Assembly (NCBI RefSeq): GCF_002218065.1
Contig: NZ_BDUB01000001.1
Coordinates: 3,596,701-3,660,700 of the forward strand
Origin: Nodularia sp. NIES-3585
Lineage (GTDB): Bacteria; Cyanobacteriota; Cyanobacteriia; Cyanobacteriales; Nostocaceae
Direction of reading: 5' to 3'
Length of the DNA: 64,000 nt
Positions 28,549-38,923 of the stretch are shown here, piece after piece. The first letter of the stretch is position 1. Every line of letters starts with the position of its first letter. Under the pieces are notes generated by a model that worked only from the letters and a program-made list of their open reading frames with translations, searched no databases and was not told where the DNA came from. The translations under genes were made by a program, and so were the position numbers.

Positions 28549-28738
28549 CGCTCTTTTATGCCTCTAGAGAGAGAAAAATAAGATCAAATCCGGGAATTTA
28601 GGGAATTTCTTGAGAAATATAAATAAGCAGGCGATGGGGTGTCGGAAAAATGGGGAAGCAATCAAACATATTTGTGAAAAAAACAAGATATGGCAGACAT
28701 TACAGGTAACATGATTAAGAAACAAAATCATGTTTTAA

Positions 28739-29233
28739 GTGAATAAAAAAAATCCGAAAAAAGCCTTAAACCCTAACTGGGGAGGATATAGAGAAAAATC
28801 TGGCAGGAAATCTACCTGGAATCATAAAGAAACAAGCACAATCCGTATACCAAAAGCACTAGAGCAAGAAGTGATGAGGTATGCACGATATTTAGATGCA
28901 GGATTGGAACTTGATAATGAAACAGATTCAAGTCAAGGGGATGATTTTGTGACTGAATCAAATTTGACAGTTGTAGAGAGGATTAACGACGAATTTGAAG
29001 ATGAAATAAACTCAAGTTTAGAGACAATAAATGCGCTCAATACTACTGACCAACTTGAAAGAGTTACAGAATCAGGTTTCGAGGGTTATCCCAGGCGATC
29101 GTTCATGGATGCTATATTTCTAGCAAGAGAAATTGTGCAGCAGAAAAAGTCTGCGCGAATATCCTTAGCTAAATTTATATCTAGGTTTTATTTAACACCT
29201 GTAAATAGTGAATCCTTAAGAAGTTATCCTTGA
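28739..29233 (+). CDS. Hypothetical protein, possibly truncated by the neighbouring IS
   Basis: A 164-residue protein starting with GTG. The N-terminal part (NWGGYREKSGRKSTWNHKET followed by STIRIPKALEQEV) is a small basic module found at the start of various cyanobacterial proteins and looks like a short DNA-binding or ribbon-helix-helix-like element (TIRIPKALEQEVMRYARYLD); that is inference. The middle is acidic and low in complexity. The stop at 29231-29233 lies only 14 bases from the end of the IS701-type transposase gene, so the original C-terminus may have been removed. Function unknown. Confidence 0.5.
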   Translation: MNKKNPKKALNPNWGGYREKSGRKSTWNHKETSTIRIPKALEQEVMRYARYLDAGLELDNETDSSQGDDFVTESNLTVVERINDEFEDEINSSLETINALNTTDQLERVTESGFEGYPRRSFMDAIFLAREIVQQKKSARISLAKFISRFYLTPVNSESLRSYP

Positions 29234-30643
29234 ATTACCTGATGGTTTATCCCGAATCCACAGTGATATAACCTTGAAATTGATTCATTATCTCTATCAA
29301 TTTCTGGAATCCTAACTGTAACTTAGGGTTAAGAAAAACGATTAACCAAGGTTTAATTAAATTCCAGAATACGTATGGTTGAATAACTAATCTTAAATTG
29401 TTTAAAGTGGATTTCCATCCCAAATTAAAATCCCACCATTTATGATTGCTAAAATTCTCTGGTTCTGTTGATATTGTTGGCGGTGAACTTTTTTCATGGA
29501 GGCTTTCACTATCAGATTCATTTCTAGCGTTGGCTTGCAAACTTACTAATAAATAAGCACTCATAATTAGTTCCCACCATCTTTCTATCTGGTGATAATT
29601 AGTAAGTCTAAAGTCAGCCCATCCTAGTTCATTTTTACCTTGTTTAAAAGCATACTCTACCCAATTACGAAATCCATAAAGGTTTCCTAATTGGTCAGCC
29701 ATATCACTTTTTAAGTTGGTTTTGACATACCACGTCTGATTTTTTGGTAAAGTCTCTGGGTCATTAGTGATTCGCCAATATGTTATGAGCTTTGAATCAC
29801 CACAAGTGATTTGTTGTATATATCTTTTTTGAGTTTTTTTATCACTAAATACACGCTTAAACTCCTGCCATACCTCATATATAGCCTCTCTCTCCGGTAC
29901 GTTAAATCTGGCATGATTACTTCTTATAGCAAGTAAATAAGGTTTTTTATGCTTGTCTATTACTGCGATGAATGTTGGACTTTCACCATACAAACTATCA
30001 GCTAAAACCAAGTCAAAGTTAAATCCATATTTTAGCAGTGTTTCAATTATTTCCACTGCCAATTGTGGTTTGGTTTTATATACTCCCTTCTCTTCCAATC
30101 TCTTCCTTGGTTTATATATTAGAAATATTAACGGAAAAGTCAAGTCTCCCAACACTCCATAAGCATTTACTGAAACTATCCCATTATCCACTTTCCCTAA
30201 GTTTCCAATATATTGTCTTGCTACATAATCAGTCGTCTTACCTTTCTTTTTATCCCCGGTTTCATCAATTACCAACTTAAATGAACGTCCCTGCAACATT
30301 TTCAGAGTCAGTTCTAATCTTCTATCTTGCAAAACTACTACTGACCAAGGTGAATCCGTCAAAAAGTTTTGCAGTGGTTGTGCGTCATGTAAGCCCACTG
30401 CCTTGGCGATTTCTGGTAAAGTTTTACGTTTGATATCAGATAACATTCCTACGTGTAGATGTTTGAAGTTCTCAAATGTCCTTACTTCTGGAAACAAGTC
30501 TCTATACGCATTGCAATACTCATCTACCACTGTGACAGTCGAGGTAGCCGTTCTTGAAACCAATTCCACGCCCCTGGTAAGTTAATCTTCTAGTAGTTAA
30601 TTATACTCTTTTGAGAGTAATAAAAGAGCGGTAATCCTTGAGT
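29224..30643 (-). mobile_element. IS701-type insertion sequence (approximate limits)
   Basis: Contains one intact transposase gene. The limits are only approximate: they are set at a 12-bp imperfect direct repeat flanking the gene, because no convincing terminal inverted repeats were found by eye. The element lies between an unknown gene and tldD. Confidence 0.45.
29247..30569 (-). CDS. IS701-family transposase
   Basis: A 440-residue transposase, apparently full length, starting with GTG at 30567-30569. The family pattern is clear: LQNFLTDSPWSVVVLQDRRL, first Asp in KLVIDETGDKKKGKTTDYVA, followed by RQYIGNLGKVDNGIVSVNAY, second Asp in VLADSLYGES, and Glu in WVEYAFKQGKNELGWADFRL. These enzymes move IS701-type elements with a cut-and-paste mechanism. 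I could not define the inverted repeats; a near-identical 12-bp direct repeat (TTATCCTTGAAT at 29224-29235, TAATCCTTGAGT at 30632-30643) flanks the gene. Confidence 0.88.
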   Translation of the reverse strand: MELVSRTATSTVTVVDEYCNAYRDLFPEVRTFENFKHLHVGMLSDIKRKTLPEIAKAVGLHDAQPLQNFLTDSPWSVVVLQDRRLELTLKMLQGRSFKLVIDETGDKKKGKTTDYVARQYIGNLGKVDNGIVSVNAYGVLGDLTFPLIFLIYKPRKRLEEKGVYKTKPQLAVEIIETLLKYGFNFDLVLADSLYGESPTFIAVIDKHKKPYLLAIRSNHARFNVPEREAIYEVWQEFKRVFSDKKTQKRYIQQITCGDSKLITYWRITNDPETLPKNQTWYVKTNLKSDMADQLGNLYGFRNWVEYAFKQGKNELGWADFRLTNYHQIERWWELIMSAYLLVSLQANARNESDSESLHEKSSPPTISTEPENFSNHKWWDFNLGWKSTLNNLRLVIQPYVFWNLIKPWLIVFLNPKLQLGFQKLIEIMNQFQGYITVDSG

Positions 30644-30867
30644 AAAAATAAGTTTGAGAAATCAGGGCTTGGTTTTTGTTAAATTCCTTCTTTAGTTCAA
30701 GGCAAAAAAAGAGTATTGGCAGTTGACAATTGCTTAGATATTTGTTATCATGGGATTGATAAGGAAGAACTATCTTGTAATAAATTAAAAAATTATTAAC
30801 CTAGATAGATATACAAGTAAAGAAAATACAGTAAACCTAACTATAAAGCCAACAGACGGAACTATTC

Positions 30868-32340
30868 ATGCTTACAAGTACGCTACTTCTCTCCAACCAA
30901 ATCCCCACACTCCAATATTCATCCACATCGGAGCGATTCGATGAAACCTGGGAAGCTCCTCTGGCTACCCTTCTAGGACTAGGACGCGCCGCAGGTGCTG
31001 ACTTCATCGAAGTATTCTTAGAACGTCGTAACTACATTAGTTGTCTAGCAGAAGACGACGCAATTACCAGTATTTCACCCAGTTTAGCCACAGGTGCGGG
31101 AGTTAGAGTATTTCGCGGCAAAGCCGATTGCTACGTCAGCACCAACGACCTGTCCTTTACTGGTTTGCAAGCAGCCTTAGAAAAAGGCCTTTCTATTCTC
31201 GGATTAGAACTACCTACTCATAACGCCTTCATCCCAGAAATCAATCTGGAATTACTTAGAGACTACGCCACAAAAAGAGGTAAAGATGGCTGGCTACCTC
31301 TGTGTAGTTCCATTAAAGAAATGGGAGAAGTCCTTCTTGATGGCACTACCTATCTCCAGAAAAAAGCTAACCATGTACAATCGCGCCGGGCTTCCTATTT
31401 CCGAGACTGGCAAGAAGTTCTAGTAGCTGCCAGTGATGGCACATTTGCCCGTGACATTCGCCTCACCCAATCCGTAGGATTTAACCTATTGTGTGCTGAT
31501 GGTGCTAATCGCACCTCTATCGGTGAACGCGCTGGAAATACCAGCGATGCTAACTTCCTGAGAACTTGGGATTATCGAGACGCATCCGAGAAAATTGCCG
31601 AATCTGCCGGAAAAATGCTGTATGCAGATTATGTAGATTCTGGTACATACCCGATTATCATGGCCAATCACTTCGGTGGGGTCATCTTCCACGAAGCCTG
31701 CGGACATCTTTTAGAAACTACCCAAATCGAACGTAAGACCACACCCTTTGCCGACAAGAAAGGCGAAAAAATTGCTCACGAAAGTCTCACAGCTTGGGAC
31801 GAAGGTCGGGCAGAAAATGCCTTCGGGACAATTGACATGGACGACGAAGGAATGCCCGCTCAAAGAACGCTATTAATTGAAAAAGGTGTTCTCAAAAACT
31901 TCTTAGCAGATAGAACAGGCTCTTCCCGCACCGGACACCCCAGAACCGGAAGTGGTCGCCGCCAAGGTTATACCTTTGCTGCTGCTAGTCGGATGCGTAA
32001 CACTTATATTGCACCTGGAGAATACACCACAGAAGATTTATTTAACTCAGTTGATAAAGGCATTTACTGTAAAAAGATGGGTGGCGGTAGCGTTGGGGCT
32101 ACAGGTCAATTTAACTTTGGTGTCGATGAAGCTTATTTAATTGAAAATGGCAAAATCACTAAACCACTAAAAGGAGCCATCCTCATAGGTGAAGCCAAGG
32201 AAATCATGAACAAAATTTCCATGTGTTCCCAAGATTTAGAACTTGCGCCCGGCTTCTGCGGTTCTGTTAGTGGCAGTATCTACACTACAGTTGGACAACC
32301 CCATATAAAAGTCGATTCTATTACCGTAGGCGGCAGATAA
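30868..32340 (+). CDS. tldD: Metalloprotease TldD
   Basis: A 490-residue subunit of the TldD/TldE (PmbA) protease, which in E. coli matures microcin B17 and degrades CcdA. The zinc-binding HExxxH motif is present as HEACGH (His275), in [20 protein letters not shown]. The C-terminal substrate-channel domain contains [20 protein letters not shown] and [20 protein letters not shown]. The N-terminal extension is slightly long but the ATG is the only good start. tldE follows after a small four-helix-bundle gene, so the two subunits are encoded together. Confidence 0.93.
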   Translation: MLTSTLLLSNQIPTLQYSSTSERFDETWEAPLATLLGLGRAAGADFIEVFLERRNYISCLAEDDAITSISPSLATGAGVRVFRGKADCYVSTNDLSFTGLQAALEKGLSILGLELPTHNAFIPEINLELLRDYATKRGKDGWLPLCSSIKEMGEVLLDGTTYLQKKANHVQSRRASYFRDWQEVLVAASDGTFARDIRLTQSVGFNLLCADGANRTSIGERAGNTSDANFLRTWDYRDASEKIAESAGKMLYADYVDSGTYPIIMANHFGGVIFHEACGHLLETTQIERKTTPFADKKGEKIAHESLTAWDEGRAENAFGTIDMDDEGMPAQRTLLIEKGVLKNFLADRTGSSRTGHPRTGSGRRQGYTFAAASRMRNTYIAPGEYTTEDLFNSVDKGIYCKKMGGGSVGATGQFNFGVDEAYLIENGKITKPLKGAILIGEAKEIMNKISMCSQDLELAPGFCGSVSGSIYTTVGQPHIKVDSITVGGR

Positions 32341-32374
32341 AGAATTTTAGATTTTAGATTTTGGATTTTGGATT

Positions 32375-32668
32375 GTGAATGAGCATCAGTTTAAGGCTAG
32401 AACAAAGCAGCTTGCATTACGAGTTATACGTCTAGTTGAGGTATTACCACAAACTAGAACTGCTGATGTAATTAGCAAACAATTATTGCGTTCAGCCACT
32501 TCTGTAGCTGCCAATTATAGAGCCGCTTGTCGGGCTAAATCAGCAGCCGATTTGATTGCTAAACTAGCCATTGTAGAAGAAGAAGCTGATGAAACACTTT
32601 ATTGGTTAGAACTTCTGGTTGAATCAGGTTTAATGACAGCAGATAAACTGAAAAGTTTGATGCAATAA
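32375..32668 (+). CDS. Four-helix-bundle protein (23S rRNA intervening-sequence family), truncated by an in-frame stop
   Basis: A 97-residue protein starting GTG, of the family encoded in 23S rRNA intervening sequences: FKARTKQLALRVIRLVEVLP, LLRSATSVAANYRAACRAKS and EEADETLYWLELLVESGLMT are typical. The TAA at 32666-32668 is followed, in the same frame, by the normal family ending (STEILAMTVASIKTLKEKHK, stop at 32732-32734), so a single nonsense codon has removed about 22 residues (most of the last helix). The gene lies between tldD and tldE, bordered by AAAATCC/TTTTAGA heptamers on both sides. The role of this family is unknown. Confidence 0.8.
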   Translation: MNEHQFKARTKQLALRVIRLVEVLPQTRTADVISKQLLRSATSVAANYRAACRAKSAADLIAKLAIVEEEADETLYWLELLVESGLMTADKLKSLMQ

Positions 32669-32734
32669 TCAACCGAAATTCTAGCTATGACTGTTGCATC
32701 AATAAAAACGCTCAAAGAAAAACACAAAAAGTAA

Positions 32735-32845
32735 ACTCCAAAATCTAAAGTCGAAAATGAACTTGTTTAAAATCCAAAATCCAAAATCCAAAGTCGAAAA
32801 TTAACTTGATTAAAATCCAAAATCCAAAATCCAAAATCCAAAATT
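32735..32845. repeat. Heptamer repeat tracts upstream of tldE
   Basis: AAAATCC units with variants (AAAGTCG) fill 32735-32845, up to just before the tldE start; a matching TTTTAGA/TTTTGGA run lies at 32342-32373 on the other side of the small gene. The pair of tracts around the four-helix-bundle gene suggests that it was inserted or that repeats spread at its borders. Confidence 0.8.
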
Positions 32846-32849
32846 GACC

Positions 32850-34190
32850 ATGCCTAATATTAATGAAATTGCTAATAATGCCAAGGAAAATGCTAGTAAA
32901 CTTGGAATTAAGAAATTTGACATTTATGGCTCGACTATTGATGAAACTAGTGTCCAAGTAGATCAAGGTGAGCCAAAACAAGTTAAAGCCTCAAATCGTT
33001 CTGGGGTGACTGTTCGTGTCTGGAATGAAGAAAACACAATGGGTGTTACCAGCACCACTGATGTAGATCCCAAAGGGCTGGAATTAGCTTTGAAAACTGC
33101 CTACGAAGCTAGTTTTTTTGGGGTGAAAGAAAATGTCCCTGATTTTAGCCCTGAAGCAACAGTTGCTATTCCCAGCACACATCAGGAAAAAGTACCCCAA
33201 GCACCTGTAGCTGAATTGATTAAAAGTTTGCTGGGAGCGGAAAAAGAACTTTTAGCAGCGCATGAAGCAATTCAGGGCGTACCTTATAACGGTTTAGCTC
33301 AAAGAGATATTGACAGGTTCTATGTCAATAGTGAGGGCGCAACCAGAACCGAATCTCATTCTTTAGCATCAATTTTTCTTTACAGCAAAACCGAGGAAGA
33401 AGGCAAAAAACCTCGCAGTGGTAGCGCTTTTAGAATTGAACGGAGTGTGAATAATCTTGATATCAATGGTTGTATCAAGGAAACGGCAGAGAAAACCATC
33501 AGCCACTTGAATTATGAAAAAATCAAGTCTGGTAAATATCGAGTTGTTTTCTCTCCTGATGCTTTTTTAAGTTTGTTGGGTGCGTTTTCTAACTTGTTCA
33601 ACGCTCAAAGCATTTTGGATAACCAAAGTTTATCAAATCCTGATGATTTAGGTAAGCAAATTGCTTCACCTCTGCTTTCAGTTTATGATGATTCACTGCA
33701 TCCAGCTAATGTTGGTGCGGAAAGCTTTGACGGTGAAGGAACTCCGACTCGTCAAGTTTCGCTGATTGAAAATGGTGTTTTAAAAAGTTTTCTTCACAGT
33801 GCGGGTACTGCGAAAAGAATGAATACCCAGCCCACAGGTAACGCAAGTATTGGTGCAAAAGTTAGCGTCAGTCCTAACTTTTATCATGTGTTTGCAGCCA
33901 CATCACCTGAGCAGGATTTCAGCTTAGACACTGCGGAAAATGTGATTTTAATTGATGATTTGCAAGCTCTCCATGCAGGAGTGAAATCTTTACAAGGCTC
34001 GTTTTCGCTGCCTTTTGATGGCTGGTTAGTTAACAAAGGTGTGAAAACCAGTATTGAATCAGCAACTGTGGCTGGCGATTTCTTAGAACTCCTGAAGTCT
34101 ATAGTTTATGTAGAGAAAGAAGTAGAGCTTACCCCTGGTGGAGTGTGTCCCAAAATCTGGGTTGATCAACTTTCGATTACTGGGGAATAA
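32850..34190 (+). CDS. TldE/PmbA subunit of the TldD/E protease
   Basis: A 446-residue partner subunit of TldD, with the typical pmbA-like fold: QVDQGEPKQVKASNRSGVTV near the N-terminus, and GTPTRQVSLIENGVLKSFLH with NASIGAKVSVSPNFY in the C-terminal half. It lacks the HExxxH motif, as expected for the non-catalytic subunit. Start ATG at 32850, close behind a heptamer tract. It should form the heterodimer with the product of 30868-32340. Confidence 0.92.
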   Translation: MPNINEIANNAKENASKLGIKKFDIYGSTIDETSVQVDQGEPKQVKASNRSGVTVRVWNEENTMGVTSTTDVDPKGLELALKTAYEASFFGVKENVPDFSPEATVAIPSTHQEKVPQAPVAELIKSLLGAEKELLAAHEAIQGVPYNGLAQRDIDRFYVNSEGATRTESHSLASIFLYSKTEEEGKKPRSGSAFRIERSVNNLDINGCIKETAEKTISHLNYEKIKSGKYRVVFSPDAFLSLLGAFSNLFNAQSILDNQSLSNPDDLGKQIASPLLSVYDDSLHPANVGAESFDGEGTPTRQVSLIENGVLKSFLHSAGTAKRMNTQPTGNASIGAKVSVSPNFYHVFAATSPEQDFSLDTAENVILIDDLQALHAGVKSLQGSFSLPFDGWLVNKGVKTSIESATVAGDFLELLKSIVYVEKEVELTPGGVCPKIWVDQLSITGE

Positions 34191-34228
34191 AACTGAGGAG
34201 TTAGGAGTTATTCTTTAACTCTTAACTC

Positions 34229-34666
34229 TTATTCTTCACCACCAATGCCGAGATTGATATCAAACCCGTCAGCACCACTGATATTAGTACCAATCATCAC
34301 GGCATTATTTACTTGAGCATTATATAAGTTTGCATCGCTCAAATCGGCATTGGTCAGATTTGCGTTATCGAAGGTAGTACCATTGGCATAAGCTTCTGTG
34401 AGATCAGCAGAATGCAAGTTCGCACCAGTTAAATCTGCGCCTTCTAGGTTAGCGTGTTCTAAGTTAGCACCTGTTAAATTAGCGTTTCTCAAATCAACGC
34501 CTATGAGGTGAGCGCCTTTGAGGTTAGCGTTGCTTAAATCGCAACCATAACATTCCCTTGTTTCTAATAACTGTTGTTTGGGATTAGGTATTTCTCTAGC
34601 GGAAATGGGCGCAGCTAAAGATAGCGTACTGAGTACCGCTGCTGCTGTTAAAAATATGGTTTTCAT
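34229..34666 (-). CDS. Secreted pentapeptide-repeat protein
   Basis: A 145-residue protein with a signal peptide (MKTIFLTAAAVLSTLSLAAP, cleavage likely near ISA-RE) and about ten A(D/N)LxX pentapeptide repeats, for example ANLKGAHLIGVDLRNANLTG and ADLTGANLHSADLTEAYANG. Pentapeptide repeats fold into a right-handed four-sided beta-helix; the export signal places it in the periplasm or thylakoid lumen. Two Cys (ECYGC) precede the repeats and may form a disulfide. Function unknown. Convergent with tldE. Confidence 0.85.
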   Translation of the reverse strand: MKTIFLTAAAVLSTLSLAAPISAREIPNPKQQLLETRECYGCDLSNANLKGAHLIGVDLRNANLTGANLEHANLEGADLTGANLHSADLTEAYANGTTFDNANLTNADLSDANLYNAQVNNAVMIGTNISGADGFDINLGIGGEE

Positions 34667-35182
34667 AATTTATTTACCTTCTATACTTCTGAGAAGTTAT
34701 TGATTTAACTTTCTTCTATGCTCTAAATTATGCACTCTTCTACGTATTGTGTCCTCTGGCTAGAGGAGGAATTTACGGATTGAATAGGATAAACAATAGT
34801 TAGATATAGCAACCGCCAAGGAGGTTAAGACATAAACGGATAATCAAACTTAGACACCATTCGGGTTTTAACCCACTCCCCACTCCCTACTCCCTACTCC
34901 CCAGCTATATTTCAAAAACAACATCTTTTGGGCAGATTTTGCTTCAGAGTATATTGGCTTGCAAATTATCAATCGCTGGCGTGTTAAATTCCCAAAATTT
35001 GTTAAAAACTAATTGTTGAAATTAACTCATGTTATCCGATAATCCTTCCTGGGTATTCACTTAGATATCCATTTGGTTGAAAACTCAGGACGGGTACTTG
35101 ACGCTAAATAGCATAATTTTGAATACATCGTTAGAATATCCCGATATCGTCTAATTACGATGCATCTAATCCGTTTTAGGTA
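34667..35182. other. Intergenic region with a dispersed 108-bp repeat
   Basis: About 515 bases between the pentapeptide gene and the WD40 gene. It contains repeat copy A (34805-34912, listed separately). The rest is AT-rich; the STAND gene promoter should lie in 34915-35180, but I see no convincing box. Confidence 0.5.
34805..34912. repeat. Dispersed 108-bp repeat, copy A (MITE-like)
   Basis: Matches 61145-61252 at 104 of 108 positions by eye. It starts TATAGCAACCGCC and ends CCAGCTATAT, so its ends are short inverted repeats (ATATAGC/GCTATAT). Inside are a hairpin AACCGCC-AAG-GGAGGTT and a run of CCCCACT/CCCTACT heptamers. It could be a small non-autonomous element or a transcribed structure; see findings. 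Confidence 0.85.
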
Positions 35183-38100
35183 ATGATGAAACAGCAACCA
35201 AATAGACGCAAGCGGGGTGTAGTCCTCACGCTACAAGGCTGGGATAAATTTCAAGCTGCCAAAACTCAAGCTGAGTTTGATGAAAATGCTGGAGATAGCT
35301 TTTCTTTAGAAGAACTGAGCGATCGCACCCATTTAGCTCTACACACTATATCTAGGATACAGGGACGCTTAGAACCTGTAGATAAAAGTTCCTTGCAGTC
35401 TGCCTTTGCTGCCTTTGGGTTGGAATTAGGTAACAGTGATTATACTCGACCCAGCACCCCGGAACATTTGGAACTCCGACACACAAACCCCCGGTATGAT
35501 TGGGGAGAAGCACCGGATGTATCGCTGTTTTATGGTCGTTCTCAGGAATTATTGCAGCTACGACAGTGGGTATTACAGGAACAATGTCGTTTAGTCGCGT
35601 TATTGGGAATTGGTGGTATCGGCAAAAGCAGTTTAGCAGTCAAGTTAGGATTTCAAGTTCAAAACGAATTTGAGGTAGTGGTGTGGAGAAGCCTGCAAAA
35701 TGCACCACCAGTAGAAGAGAATGTAACAAGCATACTACAATTTGTGCTGTGGGCATTGCGAAAAGAGATCGCGATACCTGAAAGCTTTGATGGCAAACTA
35801 TCGAAACTGATGGAATGTTTGCAATCAAACCGATGTCTGCTGATATTAGACAATGTAGAGACAATTCTCTCTGGTGGTCAAGCAGGGCAATATCATCCTG
35901 GTTACGAGGGATATGGTCAATTACTCAAGCGCGTTGGGGAAGTACCTCATCAAAGTTGCGTTTTGCTTACCTCCAGAGAAAAACCCAGAGAGATGATACC
36001 ACTAGAAGGAGACAGAACAGGAGTAAAATCTCTGCCATTAAAGGGATTAAATCCTCATGAGGGACAACAGTTATTTCAGCAAAAAGGAAAATTTATAGGT
36101 ACAGAACGAGAATGGCAAATACTCATCGAGCATTATGGCGGTAATCCCTTAGCGCTGAAGATGGTCGCAGCCGGCACCCAAGAGCTTTTCAATGGTAAGA
36201 TTGCCCCTGTATTGGAGTATATGCAACAGGGGATACTAATTTTTGACGACATCCGCAACTTGTTAGAACGGCAGTTCTACCGTTTGTTAGCGGTGGAAGA
36301 AGAAGTGATGTATTGGCTGGCAATTAATCGAGAGCCAGTATCCCTTGCCCAGTTAGCTGAGGATATTGTCACGTCTGCTTCCAAAGGTCAATTACCGCCA
36401 GCAATTAAATCTCTACGGCAAAGGTCATTGATTGAAACAAGCGGTGAGCATTTCTTCCTGCAACCAGTCGTGATGGAATATACGACGCAGCGATTGGTCG
36501 AACAAGTTTATAAAGAATTAGTAGGAGAAAAGTCTGTTTCTCTAGGCTTACTTCAAACCCATGCTTTGATTAAGGCAACAGCCAAAGACTACATCCGAGA
36601 GACACAAAAGCAATTAATTGTGCAACCCTTGCTTGAGCAATTGTTGTTAGAGATGGGCAGTCAACAAAAGCTGGTAATTTTGTTGCAGGATGTAATAGAG
36701 CAGCAAAGACATCAAGCTCCAATACTAGCTGGGTATGCTGGGGGCAATGTCCTTAACTTGTTAACGCATTTGCAAGTAAATTTACAGGGGTATGACTTCT
36801 CAAATTTGAGCATTAGGCAAGCTGAGTTACAAGGTGTAAATTTAGCTGGAGTTAATTTCCAAAATACTGCTTTTGATAAGTCTGTATTTGCTGCAACCTT
36901 TAAAAGTGTTCTCTCAGTTGCCTTAAGTCCAGATGGAAAACTTTTGGCTACAGGTGATATTGATGGGCAAATTCGTTTATGGCAAGTGGTGGATGGAAAA
37001 AAATTGTTGACATTTAAGGGGCATAAGGGTTGGGTTTGGACGGTGGCTTTTAGTCCGGATGGGCAAACCCTAGCAACTGGAGGTCATGATACATCAGTCA
37101 AACTGTGGGATGTACAAACGGGAGATTGCTTAAAAACTTTAGATAAACATACAGGTTGTATTTGGTCTGTCAGCTTTAGTCCAACTGGTCAAACTTTAGC
37201 AAGCGGCAGTGATGACACCTTAATTCGGTTGTGGGATGTTAGTCTAGGTAAGTGCCTTAAAATACTGCATGGTCATACTAGTTGGGTATGTTCAGTCAGA
37301 TTTAATCTAGATGGTTCTATCTTGGCAAGTGGCAGTGACGATTGCAACATTCGCTTGTGGGATATTAATTCAGGTCTTTGTATAAAAATTTTGGAAGGAC
37401 ATATTGAGCGGGTATGGTCAGTTAGCTTCAGTCCAGACGGTAAAACCCTTGCAAGTGTTAGTGAAGACCATTCTGTTCGGTTATGGGATGTGAGTAAAGG
37501 TACTTACATCAAAACATTCGACGGTCATCAAGATTGGGTGTGGTCGGTTAGCTTTAGTTCAGATGGTCAAACTATTGCTACGGGAGGTTTTGATTCTAGC
37601 GTTCGGTTATGGAATGCAAGTCAAGGAAGCTGCACTAAAATTTTAGGCGGGCATACAAGTGGAGTGCGCTCAGTTGCTTTTAGTTTAAATGGTCAAACCT
37701 TAGTTAGTGCTAGTAATGATTCGAGTGTGCGTTTGTGGGATGTGAGTAAAGGCGTATGCGTTAGAACTTTACACGGTCGCAACAGTGGCGCACACTCAGT
37801 CAGATTTAACCCAGATGCCCGTATTTTAGCTACAGGTAGTTTTGATGGTTTAGTTAGGCTATGGGATATTGCGTCTGGTGACTGTAATAAAATTTTACAA
37901 GGTCACACAGATTGGGTATGGTCAATTAGCTTTAGTCCAGATGGCTCTATGTTAGCCAGTAGCAGTGATGACAAAAGCATTAAGCTATGGGACGTTGCTG
38001 AGGGTCATTGTATTACAACCATTAACGGTCATACCCGTGGAGTACGCTCAGTTACTTTTAGTCCAGATGGTCAAACCTTAGCTAGTGCTAGTAATGATGC

Positions 38101-38761
38101 AAGCGTTAAACTGTGGGATATATACAACTACAAGTGTATAAAAACACTAAAAGGACACACGGATTGGGTATGGTCAGCTAGCTTTAGTCCAGATGGAAAT
38201 ACTTTAGCTACAGGTAGTAATGACTGCTTGGTTAAGTTGTGGGATGTGTATGAAGGTAAATCAATAACAACTTTGTCGGGTCACACCGAGCGTGTATGGT
38301 CAGTTAGTTTTAGTCCAGATGGTAGGATGCTCGCTAGTGCTAGTAATGATGGCTCAATTCGATTGTGGGATACTAGTAACTTTACTTGCATACAAGTGTT
38401 GGAAGGACATACTGCTGGTGTATGGTCAGTCAGTTTTAGTTCTGATGCCTGCACCTTAGCATCTGTTAGTTATGACCAAACACTTCGGTTATGGGATATA
38501 AATAACTTTACTTGTGTAAAAGTTTTGCATGGTCATAGTAGTGGAATATGCTCTGTTAGCTTTAGTTCTATGGGTAATCTCTTGGTTAATACTAGTCAAA
38601 ATGAGGCAATTAAGCTTTGGGATGTGGGAACAGGTGAGTGCATTAAAACCCTGAAAGTAGATCGCCTTTATGAAGGGATGAACATCAGGGGGGTGACTGG
38701 GTTAACAGCAGCACAGCGATCGGCTCTTTTGGCTTTGGGGGCTGTGGAAGGTATGGGGTAG
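35183..38761 (+). CDS. STAND (NB-ARC) ATPase with 14 C-terminal WD40 repeats
   Basis: A 1192-residue signalling ATPase. Residues ~1-95 form an N-terminal helical domain ([40 protein letters not shown]) resembling a helix-turn-helix. The NTPase has Walker A in [18 protein letters not shown] (about 140-158), [14 protein letters not shown] as Walker B region, and [11 protein letters not shown] with [11 protein letters not shown] as the GxP motif. A short pentapeptide-like linker ([20 protein letters not shown]) precedes 14 WD40 repeats of 42 residues (about 574-1160), enough for two seven-bladed propellers. The tail [19 protein letters not shown] is shared by other Nostoc WD40 proteins. Such STAND proteins are usually sensors that oligomerise on ligand binding, some in conflict systems; here the effector is unclear. 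Confidence 0.9.
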   Translation: MMKQQPNRRKRGVVLTLQGWDKFQAAKTQAEFDENAGDSFSLEELSDRTHLALHTISRIQGRLEPVDKSSLQSAFAAFGLELGNSDYTRPSTPEHLELRHTNPRYDWGEAPDVSLFYGRSQELLQLRQWVLQEQCRLVALLGIGGIGKSSLAVKLGFQVQNEFEVVVWRSLQNAPPVEENVTSILQFVLWALRKEIAIPESFDGKLSKLMECLQSNRCLLILDNVETILSGGQAGQYHPGYEGYGQLLKRVGEVPHQSCVLLTSREKPREMIPLEGDRTGVKSLPLKGLNPHEGQQLFQQKGKFIGTEREWQILIEHYGGNPLALKMVAAGTQELFNGKIAPVLEYMQQGILIFDDIRNLLERQFYRLLAVEEEVMYWLAINREPVSLAQLAEDIVTSASKGQLPPAIKSLRQRSLIETSGEHFFLQPVVMEYTTQRLVEQVYKELVGEKSVSLGLLQTHALIKATAKDYIRETQKQLIVQPLLEQLLLEMGSQQKLVILLQDVIEQQRHQAPILAGYAGGNVLNLLTHLQVNLQGYDFSNLSIRQAELQGVNLAGVNFQNTAFDKSVFAATFKSVLSVALSPDGKLLATGDIDGQIRLWQVVDGKKLLTFKGHKGWVWTVAFSPDGQTLATGGHDTSVKLWDVQTGDCLKTLDKHTGCIWSVSFSPTGQTLASGSDDTLIRLWDVSLGKCLKILHGHTSWVCSVRFNLDGSILASGSDDCNIRLWDINSGLCIKILEGHIERVWSVSFSPDGKTLASVSEDHSVRLWDVSKGTYIKTFDGHQDWVWSVSFSSDGQTIATGGFDSSVRLWNASQGSCTKILGGHTSGVRSVAFSLNGQTLVSASNDSSVRLWDVSKGVCVRTLHGRNSGAHSVRFNPDARILATGSFDGLVRLWDIASGDCNKILQGHTDWVWSISFSPDGSMLASSSDDKSIKLWDVAEGHCITTINGHTRGVRSVTFSPDGQTLASASNDASVKLWDIYNYKCIKTLKGHTDWVWSASFSPDGNTLATGSNDCLVKLWDVYEGKSITTLSGHTERVWSVSFSPDGRMLASASNDGSIRLWDTSNFTCIQVLEGHTAGVWSVSFSSDACTLASVSYDQTLRLWDINNFTCVKVLHGHSSGICSVSFSSMGNLLVNTSQNEAIKLWDVGTGECIKTLKVDRLYEGMNIRGVTGLTAAQRSALLALGAVEGMG

Positions 38762-38923
38762 GGTTTTGGGAGGTTTGGGGAGAAGGCGATCGCTCTTACA
38801 AGAGTTCAAAATGTTGTTAACGTGAGTTGGGGATAAGTTGAAACCCTTATTATTGCGTAGGCTTAACAGCTGATTCTCTTGTTGAGTAACTTCAACAATA
38901 CCCTTAACCAGAACTGAGGTTAG

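Noticed and set aside
36900..38660. WD40 gene region as a possible DNA-level tandem repeat or sequencing collapse
   Set aside because: The 126-bp periodicity is the coding of 42-residue WD40 units; the repeats differ enough in sequence and the frame is intact.
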